Positions 32,463-40,060 of a stretch of DNA of 64,000 nt are shown piece by piece. Source of the DNA: Marinovum sp034669705 (GTDB lineage: Bacteria; Pseudomonadota; Alphaproteobacteria; Rhodobacterales; Rhodobacteraceae). The notes below the pieces were generated by a model. It was given only the letters and a program-made list of their open reading frames with translations, did not search any database and was not told the origin of the DNA. The position numbers were made by a program, and so were the translations under genes. The number at the start of each line of letters is the position of its first letter. Position 1 is the stretch's first letter. The DNA lies in contig NZ_JAXMOR010000004.1 of the NCBI RefSeq assembly GCF_034669705.1, positions 62,001 through 126,000 on the forward strand. Reading direction: 5' to 3'.

Positions 32463-33395
32463 ATGACCACGTTAACCCACGACGATTTCGAACCCGCGCA
32501 GATCGTATCCCAAACCGCCCACGCGCTGCAGGAACTGCAACTCTACGGCTACCGCCCCTTCCAGGACGAACCCGACCCGCGCCCGATGCCCGACGGGCAG
32601 CGCCTTGCCACCGCGGTGGCGGATGTCTTCGACGCCCTCGTCGCGACGCTCGCCGACACCCGCATGGAGCCCGACCTCGAAGAGCTTCTCTGGGGCAGCG
32701 TCAACCTCTTCCACCGCGCGTCGGCCCGGATCGACCGGACGCTCGATGACAACGAACAGGCGCAGCGCCGCCTGGGCCGCGAGCAGGACGGCTCCGAGGT
32801 CAAGGCCGGCGAGCTTGAACGCCTGACCGCCGAAGGGGTGAGCCTCGTCGAACGGCGCAGCTGCATGGACCTGTTCCGCGAAATCGCCGCCGAGCAGTTC
32901 GAACTGCACACCGGCTCCGCCTGGCGTCCGCGCTCGGGGTCCACGATCAGCCACCGGGGCCTGACCTCGGCGATGATCGACAGCCGGGATTTCCTGAAAG
33001 CCCGCCGCCGCGCCGAGGCCGAGCAACTCCTTCCCGAAGGTACCAAAGTGGCCCTGACCGGCGGCACGGAATTCAACGATCACCAGTTGATCTGGGCCAA
33101 GCTCGACCAGGTCCACGCCAAGTATCCCGACATGGTGCTGATGCATGGCGGCAGTCCGCGCGGCGCCGAGCGCATCGCCGCCAAATGGGCCGAGACCCGC
33201 AAGGTGACCCAGATCGCCTTCAAACCCGATTGGACCAAGCACGCCAAGGCGGCGCCCTTCAAACGCAACGACGCGATGCTCGAGGTTCTGCCGGTGGGTG
33301 TCCTGGTCTTCCCGGGCACCGGCATCCAGGAAAACCTCGCCGACAAGGCCCGCAAGCTGGGCATCCCGGTGATGAAGTTCGGAGCGGGGGCGTAA
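32463..33395 (+). CDS. DUF2493 (SLOG-like) plasmid protein
   Basis: 310 residues from ATG 32463 (GGAGG upstream). The C-terminal 100 residues are the DUF2493/YspA-type Rossmann domain: KVALTGGTEFNDHQLIWAKLDQVH, MVLMHGGSPRGAERIAAKWAE, IAFKPDW, VLVFPGTGIQENLADKAR. The N-terminal half is acidic and helical. SLOG-superfamily domains bind nucleotide ligands; on plasmids this family regularly accompanies the helicase and toprim genes present just upstream. Function unproven. Confidence 0.82.
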   Translation: MTTLTHDDFEPAQIVSQTAHALQELQLYGYRPFQDEPDPRPMPDGQRLATAVADVFDALVATLADTRMEPDLEELLWGSVNLFHRASARIDRTLDDNEQAQRRLGREQDGSEVKAGELERLTAEGVSLVERRSCMDLFREIAAEQFELHTGSAWRPRSGSTISHRGLTSAMIDSRDFLKARRRAEAEQLLPEGTKVALTGGTEFNDHQLIWAKLDQVHAKYPDMVLMHGGSPRGAERIAAKWAETRKVTQIAFKPDWTKHAKAAPFKRNDAMLEVLPVGVLVFPGTGIQENLADKARKLGIPVMKFGAGA

Positions 33396-33400
33396 GCCCC

Positions 33401-34072
33401 CTAATTATCCTGTCGGAGTCGTTGGGCCATTTCCGTGTATCCGCGCCTTTCGGCATGTTGCAGCGGGGTAAGGCCTTCGCGGTCCGCAAGCGTTCGGTCG
33501 GCCCTGGCATCAAGCAGGGCGTCGAGCACGGCCTGATGGTCCGGACCGCCATCGCCCAGCACCACCGCCTCCATCACCGCCGTCCAGTGCAGGTTGTTGA
33601 CGTGGTCGAGCGGAGCGCCGGCGGCGATCAGGCGGCGGACGACCTCGACATGGCCGAGGTGCGCCGCGGCGATCAGCGCAGTGCCGTCATAAGGACTGGT
33701 GACAAGGCCGGGATCGTTGCCGAGTTCGATGGCCAGCGACATCAGCTCGGGGTCGTCGGCCACTGCGGCGATGGTGACCACGTCATAGGCCTGATGCTCC
33801 AGCGCGTTCATATCGGCCCCGGCCTCGGCAAGCGCGCGCAGGGCGGCATCCTGCGAGGCGAAGGCCGCTACATGGGCCGGGGTGCGGCCGCGGAGATCAC
33901 GGGCATTCAGGTCGGCGCCATTGGCGGCAAGTCGGCGGATGGCGGCGGTATCACCCTCATGCGCGGCGCGGAACAGCCCGTCGTAGCTGGCGATTTCGCT
34001 GGATGACGGCGCAGTCTGTGCCGTGGCCGTCGCGGCAACGGCGGCGAGGAGAAGGGCGAAGATGAAACGCAT
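33401..34072 (-). CDS. Secreted ankyrin-repeat protein
   Basis: 223 residues from ATG 34072 (AAGG 7 nt upstream; the ATG at 34087 is less well placed). A signal peptide (MRFIFALLLAAVAATATAQ) is followed by about five ankyrin repeats, e.g. DGLFRAAHEGDTAAIRRLAANGADLNARD, GRTPAHVAAFASQDAALRALAEAGADMNA, GLTPLQHAERRGYTEMAQRL. Probably a periplasmic protein-interaction module. It converges on the DUF2493 gene with 5 bp between stops. Confidence 0.85.
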   Translation of the reverse strand: MRFIFALLLAAVAATATAQTAPSSSEIASYDGLFRAAHEGDTAAIRRLAANGADLNARDLRGRTPAHVAAFASQDAALRALAEAGADMNALEHQAYDVVTIAAVADDPELMSLAIELGNDPGLVTSPYDGTALIAAAHLGHVEVVRRLIAAGAPLDHVNNLHWTAVMEAVVLGDGGPDHQAVLDALLDARADRTLADREGLTPLQHAERRGYTEMAQRLRQDN

Positions 34073-34205
34073 GGCAAGACCTTCCATTCAAGGCTGGGAA
34101 GGGGCCGCGGCAGGTGCGCGCGGCCTCGTCTCGTTGATTTATCATCAAGCTACGCCTGACGAAATTTACATAAAACGGATTACGCGCGAATAAAAATAAC
34201 GTAAT

Positions 34206-34219
34206 ATCAACTAGTTGAT
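34206..34219. repeat. Perfect 14-bp palindrome in an AT-rich gap
   Basis: ATCAACTAGTTGAT lies in the AT-rich 34135-34220 segment between the ankyrin gene promoter region and the end of parE. Candidate operator for the ankyrin gene; no second copy seen. Confidence 0.4.
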
Positions 34220-34258
34220 GTCGAACTCGTACGCTTTTCGTGTCTCCCCGGTCGTCAT

Positions 34259-34552
34259 TCAGTCATGCCCACCAAAAGCCACCAAAGCGATGAACAGACA
34301 ATCAGCTTTTGCGTCAGGTCGAAATACGATCGTGATCCGACGACCTCGTCCGCCGTGCCGGACCAGCCAGCCGTCCGACGGAGAAGAAAGTCGCGTACCA
34401 GACATGGGGTTCCGGACGATGTCGGAAACAAGAGCGTCGATCTCGTCAAGTCGGCGGCTCGCGGCTGCGAAATCGCCTTCCGTTACTTCGACGATGTGAT
34501 CCACCAGAGCATCAAGATCTCGCGCGACCAAAGGGTGGCGGACGACGCGCAT
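34259..34552 (-). CDS. parE: ParE/RelE-family toxin
   Basis: 97 residues with the ParE fold: RVVRHPLVARDLDALVDHIVEVTEGDFAAASRRLDEIDAL, IVRNPMSGTRL, RRITIVFRPDAKADCLFIALVAFGGHD. The ATG overlaps the antitoxin TAA (TAATG). ParE toxins inhibit gyrase; RelE relatives cleave mRNA. The sequence does not settle which, but pairing with a ParD-like protein favours ParE. Confidence 0.82.
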   Translation of the reverse strand: MRVVRHPLVARDLDALVDHIVEVTEGDFAAASRRLDEIDALVSDIVRNPMSGTRLSSPSDGWLVRHGGRGRRITIVFRPDAKADCLFIALVAFGGHD

Positions 34553-34842
34553 TACGAGGAGCCGTGATCGCCCGCCCGCGCGCGTTGTTTTAGATACTCC
34601 CTGGCATTGGTGGTTATGGTTTCGCCCGTCCGCACTGGCTCCCAGGAATCTGGCGGCAACGCGAGACGCCGCTGCACTTCGGCCTCAAACAGCGTTCGCT
34701 CGCGTTCCCGGGCTGTCCGCGCGCGCGCCAATTCGCCAGAGACCGCCGCGCTGATGTTTGGATACTCGCCGCTTTCGACCAATTCGCGTGCGAAGGCAAA
34801 GGCGGCCTCGGTGAAGCTGACGCTCTGTTTGTGGGCACCCAT
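34552..34842 (-). CDS. parD: ParD-like antitoxin
   Basis: 96 residues from ATG 34842 with GGAGA 5 nt upstream. N-terminal ribbon-helix-helix (KQSVSFTEAAFAFARELVESGEYPNISAAVSGELARAR) and an acidic C-terminal arm, followed by an extra Pro/Trp segment (LALPPDSWEPVRTGETI), longer than the classic 80-residue ParD. One-base overlap with the toxin gene. Confidence 0.8.
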   Translation of the reverse strand: MGAHKQSVSFTEAAFAFARELVESGEYPNISAAVSGELARARTARERERTLFEAEVQRRLALPPDSWEPVRTGETITTNAREYLKQRARAGDHGSS

Positions 34843-34977
34843 GCGTTTCTCCATGCGCCGGTAGTCTGTTGGAGCACCATAAGCTATCGGTACTTCAGTT
34901 GCAATCGGGCTGAGAGTTTGATGGGTCGCTCACAAATCCTCGGAAACGTTTTCAGAGTGCGCAAAGTTCGCGGCTTG

Positions 34978-35148
34978 TCACGCCGCCGCGCCCATCGGTT
35001 CATATATGACGCCATGGACTTCCTCGCCGAACCAGGCGGGTTCGCGATCACCGTTGTTCCATTCATAGAGATAGCCGACCAGTTCGCCTGATGATCTGGC
35101 GTAGATTCGCATGATTGGGGTGCCGGTCAAACGGGGCGATTGGGACAT
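34978..35148 (-). CDS. 56-residue hypothetical protein
   Basis: Minus-strand frame from ATG 35148 with AGAGGA 7 nt upstream: MSQSPRLTGTPIMRIYARSS, GELVGYLYEWNNGDREPAWF, GEEVHGVIYEPMGAAA. A compact beta-rich sequence with three plausible strands; it reads as real protein rather than shadow. Alternative start ATG at 35112 would leave 44 residues. No family recognised. Upstream 35149-35357 shows no further gene. Confidence 0.6.
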   Translation of the reverse strand: MSQSPRLTGTPIMRIYARSSGELVGYLYEWNNGDREPAWFGEEVHGVIYEPMGAAA

Positions 35149-35357
35149 TCTGCTTTCCTCTGAACTCGTTACACAATGCAGTTGTTCTGCAACGAATAGC
35201 CTTTCTTGCGAATGTCTTAGGAAGGTTATACTGCAGCTGCAACATGCAATTTTGAGTTGTTCACAGCATAACGCGAGTTCTTGCCTAGATTGGAAAAAGC
35301 GTTCGATTTCAAAGGCTAAGAGCTTTGATCTGCTTCGGCGTCGACTGTCGGTCGCAG

Positions 35358-35966
35358 CTACTCTTTGTCCCGTGTCGCGGCCTCCGCCAGCTCTTCAAGA
35401 ATCCGGTCGATCTCGGCCCAGACCAGTGGTTCCAGTTGGCCGCGGATGAGCGACCACTTGCTGCAGACGCCCAGCGGGTCTTCGGTGCTTTGGATCGTCG
35501 CCAGCGATTGCGCATCGACAGCCACGGTCGTCCGCATGCGCCATGCGGGAGGTTTGGCGGTCCGTTCCTCCAGCGGTGTTATGAGTTCAGGGCGCAATGT
35601 CCAGGCCTTGGTCGCCCGGCGCAATGCGGCTCGCACGACATGGGCCGGATTGAGCCCACACTCCTGCAGAGCGCTTGCCTGCCGTTCCAGCGCAGTCACC
35701 CTGACATCCACTTTCCGGGTATTTGCGGGCGCCTGAAAATGAACCGCCGGTGCGCTTCGTTCTGACGCCGCTGTTTGTAGCCCCGACCGTGATGGGTCCG
35801 GGGCTGGCAGTCGTCGTGGCGTGTCCTCGCGTTCGGGCGTAGATCGGCTATCAGACCGAGGCCCGTGATTCACCTCTTCATCTCCGAGCGCGACTGGCGG
35901 CGCGGAGTGGAGACCGGAGGCGTAGGCGGGGTCAGGCTTGGTAATAGACGGTATCTTCTTGCGCAT
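35358..35966 (-). CDS. virC2: VirC2-like protein
   Basis: 202 residues, immediately downstream of virC1 (6-bp gap). The first 80 residues are Pro/Ser/Arg-rich and disordered; the rest (NTRKVDVRVTALERQASALQECGLNPAHVVRAALRRATKAWTL, then MRTTVAVDAQSLATIQSTEDPLGVCSKWSLIRGQLEPL) looks like the tandem ribbon-helix-helix fold of Agrobacterium VirC2. VirC2 binds next to the transfer origin and boosts relaxosome activity. Call rests mainly on the pairing. Confidence 0.6.
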   Translation of the reverse strand: MRKKIPSITKPDPAYASGLHSAPPVALGDEEVNHGPRSDSRSTPEREDTPRRLPAPDPSRSGLQTAASERSAPAVHFQAPANTRKVDVRVTALERQASALQECGLNPAHVVRAALRRATKAWTLRPELITPLEERTAKPPAWRMRTTVAVDAQSLATIQSTEDPLGVCSKWSLIRGQLEPLVWAEIDRILEELAEAATRDKE

Positions 35967-35972
35967 GATCGA

Positions 35973-36692
35973 TCAGGCCGCGAGCACGTTGTTCAGGATA
36001 TCGGTTGCCTCTTCCAGCGCTTCGACCACGTGCCGGACATGCGGTCGCATCAGCGGGTTGGGATCGGCCTGTTTCTGCAGCGCGATCGCGTGCAGCATCC
36101 CCTTCTGATCCATTTCCTTGTAGGCATTCCGGCGCAGCATCACTGTCTCAATGAGCGGGAACACCCCGACTGCCTGCTCGATCAGCGCGGCATCCGCCTT
36201 GGTGGATTTCGGATCGACCATGTTCAGGACGACATGGTGTTGCGGCAGCGCGGAGGGATCGTCGACCCGCCCAGCAAGATTGCGGAACCAGCTCACGGTC
36301 TGTCCGCCAACGTCGAAATCCGACGTCGAAAGCATGACGGGCGTCACGATGTGATCGGCCAGAACCGCGATGTCGTCCGACCATTCGGCCCCTACCCCGG
36401 CCGTATCGATGAAGACGAAGTCTGCTGATGCCGCCTCGTAGGCCTGCTCGATCATCTGATCGACCTCGGCGACGCTTTGCGCGACAGCAGAGGTGAGCAG
36501 TGGTGACGCCAGCCCGGCCGCGTCCGCCCGGCTGTGCCAGGCCGAAAGGACGCCGGTACTGTCGGTATCGATCAACAAAACGCGGCGGTTGGCAGCCACC
36601 GCCGCGCTGATCAACGCGCGGGAGAGCGTGGTTTTCCCGCTCCCTCCTTTCCGGGCCATCGCAGCGATCACCACAAGGTTGTCATTGGGCAT
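35973..36692 (-). CDS. virC1: VirC1-like ParA-family ATPase
   Basis: 239 residues from ATG 36692. Walker A KGGSGKTTLSRAL, then LLIDTDSTGVLSAW, FVFIDTAGVG and the segment ETVMLRRNAYKEMDQKGMLH, which closely resembles the VirC1 C-terminal region. VirC1 recruits the relaxosome to the cell pole for conjugation. It is transcribed away from virD1, and the 480-bp gap between them is the likely transfer origin. A plain partition ParA is less likely because repA already serves that role. Confidence 0.78.
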   Translation of the reverse strand: MPNDNLVVIAAMARKGGSGKTTLSRALISAAVAANRRVLLIDTDSTGVLSAWHSRADAAGLASPLLTSAVAQSVAEVDQMIEQAYEAASADFVFIDTAGVGAEWSDDIAVLADHIVTPVMLSTSDFDVGGQTVSWFRNLAGRVDDPSALPQHHVVLNMVDPKSTKADAALIEQAVGVFPLIETVMLRRNAYKEMDQKGMLHAIALQKQADPNPLMRPHVRHVVEALEEATDILNNVLAA

Positions 36693-37056
36693 TTTCGAAG
36701 ATCCATCGAAAGTAGTGTAGTGAGACAAAAATAGTGAAGTGCGGATAGCGCGGAAGCCTCCGAGCGTCAAGCATTTGGCAGCGAACGGGACGCATAAAGC
36801 GTTCCGCACTTTATGAACCGCCACTCTGCATATCGCAGAACACGGGAAACGCCGGGCGGGCGCCACGGTGCACCACGCATTCCACATCTCGCAAGGAGCG
36901 CTCGACATTCCGCGTGAGCCACCCGTCATCTGCCAGTCAGCAGACGACGGGATGCATACGTCAGAATGCGGTCCGCGTACCGCGGAAGACGGGATGCAAA
37001 GCGCACTCGACGGGCTTCGTTCCGCAGCCTGCGGGGTGCACTCCGCAGAGGACGTG

Positions 37057-37079
37057 AAATCGCCCCTCCGGGGCGATTT
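37057..37079. terminator. Strong bidirectional terminator-like hairpin
   Basis: AAATCGCCCC (37057-37066) and GGGGCGATTT (37070-37079) with a 3-nt loop: a perfect 10-bp stem flanked by A-run and T-run, so it can act on either strand. It lies within the oriT region, about 100 bp before virD1. Confidence 0.65.
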
Positions 37080-37089
37080 TCTACATTGA

Positions 37090-37142
37090 GTACAAGCCCT
37101 TATGTCCGACTCCACTTGCGTTGGGAGTCGGTGGGCTTGTAC
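37090..37142. repeat. Two-part inverted repeat next to virD1
   Basis: Outer arms GTACAAGCCC (37090-37099) and GGGCTTGTAC (37133-37142); inner arms CCGACTCC (37106-37113) and GGAGTCGG (37124-37131). All 18 positions pair. It ends 34 bp before the virD1 ATG. Such inverted repeats next to the nick site are bound by relaxases in many oriTs. Confidence 0.65.
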
Positions 37143-37176
37143 GAAGTTGGCAAGAAATAGGAACGTTAACTTCAAA

Positions 37177-37764
37177 ATGAAGCGTCGCCGCAGATTGTCA
37201 GAAATCGATCGATCGAACATCGTTCGTGAGCGCCGTGATGGCGTTTCCGTGGCGTGCCTCGCGTCACGCTACGGCGTCAGCCTGAAGACCATTTACAACA
37301 CGCTGAACCACGCCGAGGCGCGCCAAGTCGCGAATGGAAGCCGCTCACAAGTGGTCGGCATCCGTGTCTCTGAGTCAGACTTGCGCCGCTTCGATGCCGC
37401 TCTTTCGCGGCGGGGCCTCAAGCACCGCTCGGATGCGATGCGCAAACTGATGCTTGCGGCGGAGGGTGTTTTCCTGCCCGACGACGAGATGTGCGACGAG
37501 CTGCGAAATCTTGGAGCAGCGCTCAATCGCGTTGGCAACAACGTGAACCAGATCGCCCGGCGGTTGAACGAGGCCAAGCTGCGCGGCGAGCGCCTGCCCT
37601 GGTCCGAGACAAGCCATCGTGACATCCGCACCCTCGCCGGGCTGGTCTTCGATATGGCGGACCAGATCCAGGAAATGTCGCGCGCGCGCCGCAGTGCGCT
37701 TGATCTCGAAATTGAATCCGTCCTCAGCGGCCTTGGCGAGACCGACGATCATGGCGCGGGTTGA
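37177..37764 (+). CDS. virD1: VirD1/MobC-like relaxosome accessory protein
   Basis: 195 residues from ATG 37177; an upstream in-frame ATG at 37102 lies inside the inverted repeat and is disfavoured. It has an N-terminal HTH (DRSNIVRERRDGVSVACLASRYGVSLKTIYNTLN), a ribbon-helix-helix region (SRSQVVGIRVSESDLRRFDAALSRRG) and the MobC signature LRNLGAALNRVGNNVNQIARRLNEA. It melts or bends oriT so that VirD2 can nick. It overlaps virD2 by 14 bp. Confidence 0.82.
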   Translation: MKRRRRLSEIDRSNIVRERRDGVSVACLASRYGVSLKTIYNTLNHAEARQVANGSRSQVVGIRVSESDLRRFDAALSRRGLKHRSDAMRKLMLAAEGVFLPDDEMCDELRNLGAALNRVGNNVNQIARRLNEAKLRGERLPWSETSHRDIRTLAGLVFDMADQIQEMSRARRSALDLEIESVLSGLGETDDHGAG

Positions 37765-40060
37765 CGCGATCCGGAATATCGACCCCGCCCTGTTCGACCG
37801 GGGCTGGAGCCGGGTGTCCGGATCCTGGCAGGGATTGTCGAAAGGTGCCCAGATGGTCCGGGCCGCGCGAGGCTACTCGCCAGCCATCTTCAAGGCCATC
37901 TCGAAAGGCGGCTGCCACACTGGCGCACAGCTGCGGGCGCAGCTTTCCTACCTGACCACCAAGTCGTCGCACATCCTCGACTCCCGGGGCACCCACGACG
38001 GCAAGAAAACATTGAGCGCGGCCGAGATCGACCGTGTCGTTCGTCGGTTTGAGAACCAGTGGGGCGAGCGGCATGCCCCGAAGCTCGGCCACACCACCCA
38101 TCTTCTGATGGCGTTTCCGGTCAGCACGGACGGCGATCATGTGCGCGATGTCGCGCAAACGGTCTGCGAGAAATTCTTTCAGGGAGAGGGCTCGCATTTC
38201 GACTATATTGCTGCAATACACCAAGATCGCGCGCATCCACATGTGCATATCGTTTTGAACCGCCGCAGCAAGGATGGCGAAATGTTCTTCCTCCGGAAGG
38301 ATCATCACTTCAACTACGACGCCTTTCGCGAGGCGATGGTCGAGGCCGCCCGGCCGCATGGCATTCGTCTCGAAGCCACGCGCCGCCTGGATCGCGGCAT
38401 CGTCACCCGCGCGGCCGAAACCGAGGAATTCCGGAAGGCACAAGAGGATGGCCGAACTCCGATCGAGACGGAACGGACAGGAGCCGACCTGAAAACCGCG
38501 CTCGCCCATGTCGCGAAAAGCGCGCTGACCTACCGCGGGCTCGCCGCCGAGGCCTCCCGCTCGAACTTCGAAGACGTCGCCGAGGCCCTGGATCGCGCCA
38601 GCACCATCCTTGACCGCGGCGGTTACATCCAGGCAGACGGAGCCATCTACATGACTGACGACGAGTCGCGTTTCGATACGCTGATCACCGAATTCTCCCA
38701 GAACGTCCGCGAGATCGAGGCGGCCATCGACCAGGCACCGGCCACGGAAAAGCCGGTGATCGAGCGCAAGCTGACCGAGGTTCTGCGCTCTGTCGCGCAT
38801 CTCAATCCCCTGGGTGAGCAATCCGCCTCCCTGCTGGATGCGGCCTCGCGCGATGGAACCTATTCCAGCGCAGCCCAAAGCGCGGACCATGTCGCGCGGC
38901 TGGATGCAGACGGGCTAAAAGCACGGCTCTCCGAGACCCTGAAGGACAGCGGGATCGACCCCGAGGCCGTCACCGCGCGCATAAAGGAAGGTGCCGGCAC
39001 CGCGGCGCTCGAGAGGGAATGGCTGGCGCAGGATTTGCGCGCTATCGCCAGGGAAGCTGACCTCGACCTGGATGATCCCGTGGACCGGGAAGACGCGCTT
39101 GACCGACTGGAAGCCGTGCATGTCCAATTGGGTGATGTCCTCGCGGATGCGCGCGTTTTGCGAGCGGTCGACGCAGTGGACGAGGCTGACCTGCCGGACC
39201 GCTCAGCAAGCGATCCGGATGTATTCAGTGCACAGGAGCGGCAGGAATTCCAGCAGCTGGTGGCGCAGTTCCGGCGAACGGATTTCAACCACCCGTTCTC
39301 GGGTGATCCTGCTGTGCGGCGCGCAGGTGCGATCGAAGCAGAAAAAGCCCATGTTGCGTTCGACGACTATGCACAGCGGTCCCCCCAACATGCCGAGCTG
39401 GCATCGATGGCCTGGGAACAAGTGACCGACAGCCCAATGCCGCCAAAATTCGCGGTCGCCGAACAGCATCGCAATCTACATGCCGGCGACATGAACCTCG
39501 CATTGCGGGATCCGTCGGAACCCCTCGGTCCGATCACGGAAGAACTTCGAACACTCGCCCGCTATCGCACCGAAATGCCGGATGACGAGTTCGGCGCGGC
39601 GGTCCAGGCCGAGATCGATCACCTGCGCGCATCGGGCGCCTCACGCGCCTATATCAGCGAGCGGAGCTTCCAAATCGAAGACGGCGTACGCCAGGAATAC
39701 GCCGAGCGGCGCTACCTGAGCGAGGCCGCCCCGGCTGTCATGGCTTTCGTCCGCAAAGCCGATGCCAATGAGCCGATATCCGAGGCAGAGCAACAGGGTA
39801 TCGCCCGCCAGATAGACGAGCGCCTGTCACCCGACGCGATCAGGGCGTTGAGGTCCGGCGAGGCGCATGTGCTGGAAAGGTTCACCGAAGATCCGCTTCG
39901 CCAGCTCGAGCTTGCCAAGACCTATCTTCAGGGCGACGAGGTCACCGCCAATAGCCCGGCCATGGAGCGCGTGCTCGATGCGCTGGCCGAGGAAAAGATC
40001 AGCGTGCAGCGTCAGCGCCACGAACAGTCTGACGGCGGGAAAGGCATCACACATGGATAG
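37751..40060 (+). CDS. virD2: VirD2-type relaxase (MOB-P like)
   Basis: 769 residues from ATG 37751, overlapping virD1. The N-terminal relaxase has a catalytic tyrosine candidate Y67 in RAQLSYLTTKSSH and the metal-binding motif HQDRAHPHVHIVLNRR (H157, H162, H164, H166). The following 500 residues are long, acidic and helical (ALDRASTILDRGG, DADGLKARLSETLKDSG, repeated helices), probably a secretion or DNA-binding extension; it is much longer than Agrobacterium VirD2 (about 420). It cuts oriT and pilots the strand through the VirD4 coupling protein. Confidence 0.88.
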   Translation: MARVDAIRNIDPALFDRGWSRVSGSWQGLSKGAQMVRAARGYSPAIFKAISKGGCHTGAQLRAQLSYLTTKSSHILDSRGTHDGKKTLSAAEIDRVVRRFENQWGERHAPKLGHTTHLLMAFPVSTDGDHVRDVAQTVCEKFFQGEGSHFDYIAAIHQDRAHPHVHIVLNRRSKDGEMFFLRKDHHFNYDAFREAMVEAARPHGIRLEATRRLDRGIVTRAAETEEFRKAQEDGRTPIETERTGADLKTALAHVAKSALTYRGLAAEASRSNFEDVAEALDRASTILDRGGYIQADGAIYMTDDESRFDTLITEFSQNVREIEAAIDQAPATEKPVIERKLTEVLRSVAHLNPLGEQSASLLDAASRDGTYSSAAQSADHVARLDADGLKARLSETLKDSGIDPEAVTARIKEGAGTAALEREWLAQDLRAIAREADLDLDDPVDREDALDRLEAVHVQLGDVLADARVLRAVDAVDEADLPDRSASDPDVFSAQERQEFQQLVAQFRRTDFNHPFSGDPAVRRAGAIEAEKAHVAFDDYAQRSPQHAELASMAWEQVTDSPMPPKFAVAEQHRNLHAGDMNLALRDPSEPLGPITEELRTLARYRTEMPDDEFGAAVQAEIDHLRASGASRAYISERSFQIEDGVRQEYAERRYLSEAAPAVMAFVRKADANEPISEAEQQGIARQIDERLSPDAIRALRSGEAHVLERFTEDPLRQLELAKTYLQGDEVTANSPAMERVLDALAEEKISVQRQRHEQSDGGKGITHG

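Larger units (their letters stand above)
36693..37142. other. Probable transfer origin (oriT) region
   Basis: The non-coding gap between divergent virC1 and virD1. It is packed with variants of TTCCGCA/TGCGGAA in both orientations (for example 36754, 36809, 36911, 37018, 37040), short hairpins such as TCCGCG-TAC-CGCGGA (36970s) and CCGCAGCCTGCGG (37021s), a twice-occurring GACGGGATGCA (36946, 36987), and ends in two long inverted repeats. The combination of location, repeats and inverted repeats fits an oriT with VirC/VirD1-binding sites; the nick site cannot be placed. Confidence 0.6.

Noticed and set aside
36750..37055. CRISPR array in the repeat-rich virC1-virD1 gap
   Set aside because: The repeated words are only 6-11 bp, variable and in both orientations, without regular spacers; it fits an oriT better.
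36693..37220. N-terminal extension of virC1 up to 37220
   Set aside because: The extension translates the repeat-rich oriT region (repeats of CIPSSA-like peptides), and homology begins at ATG 36692.
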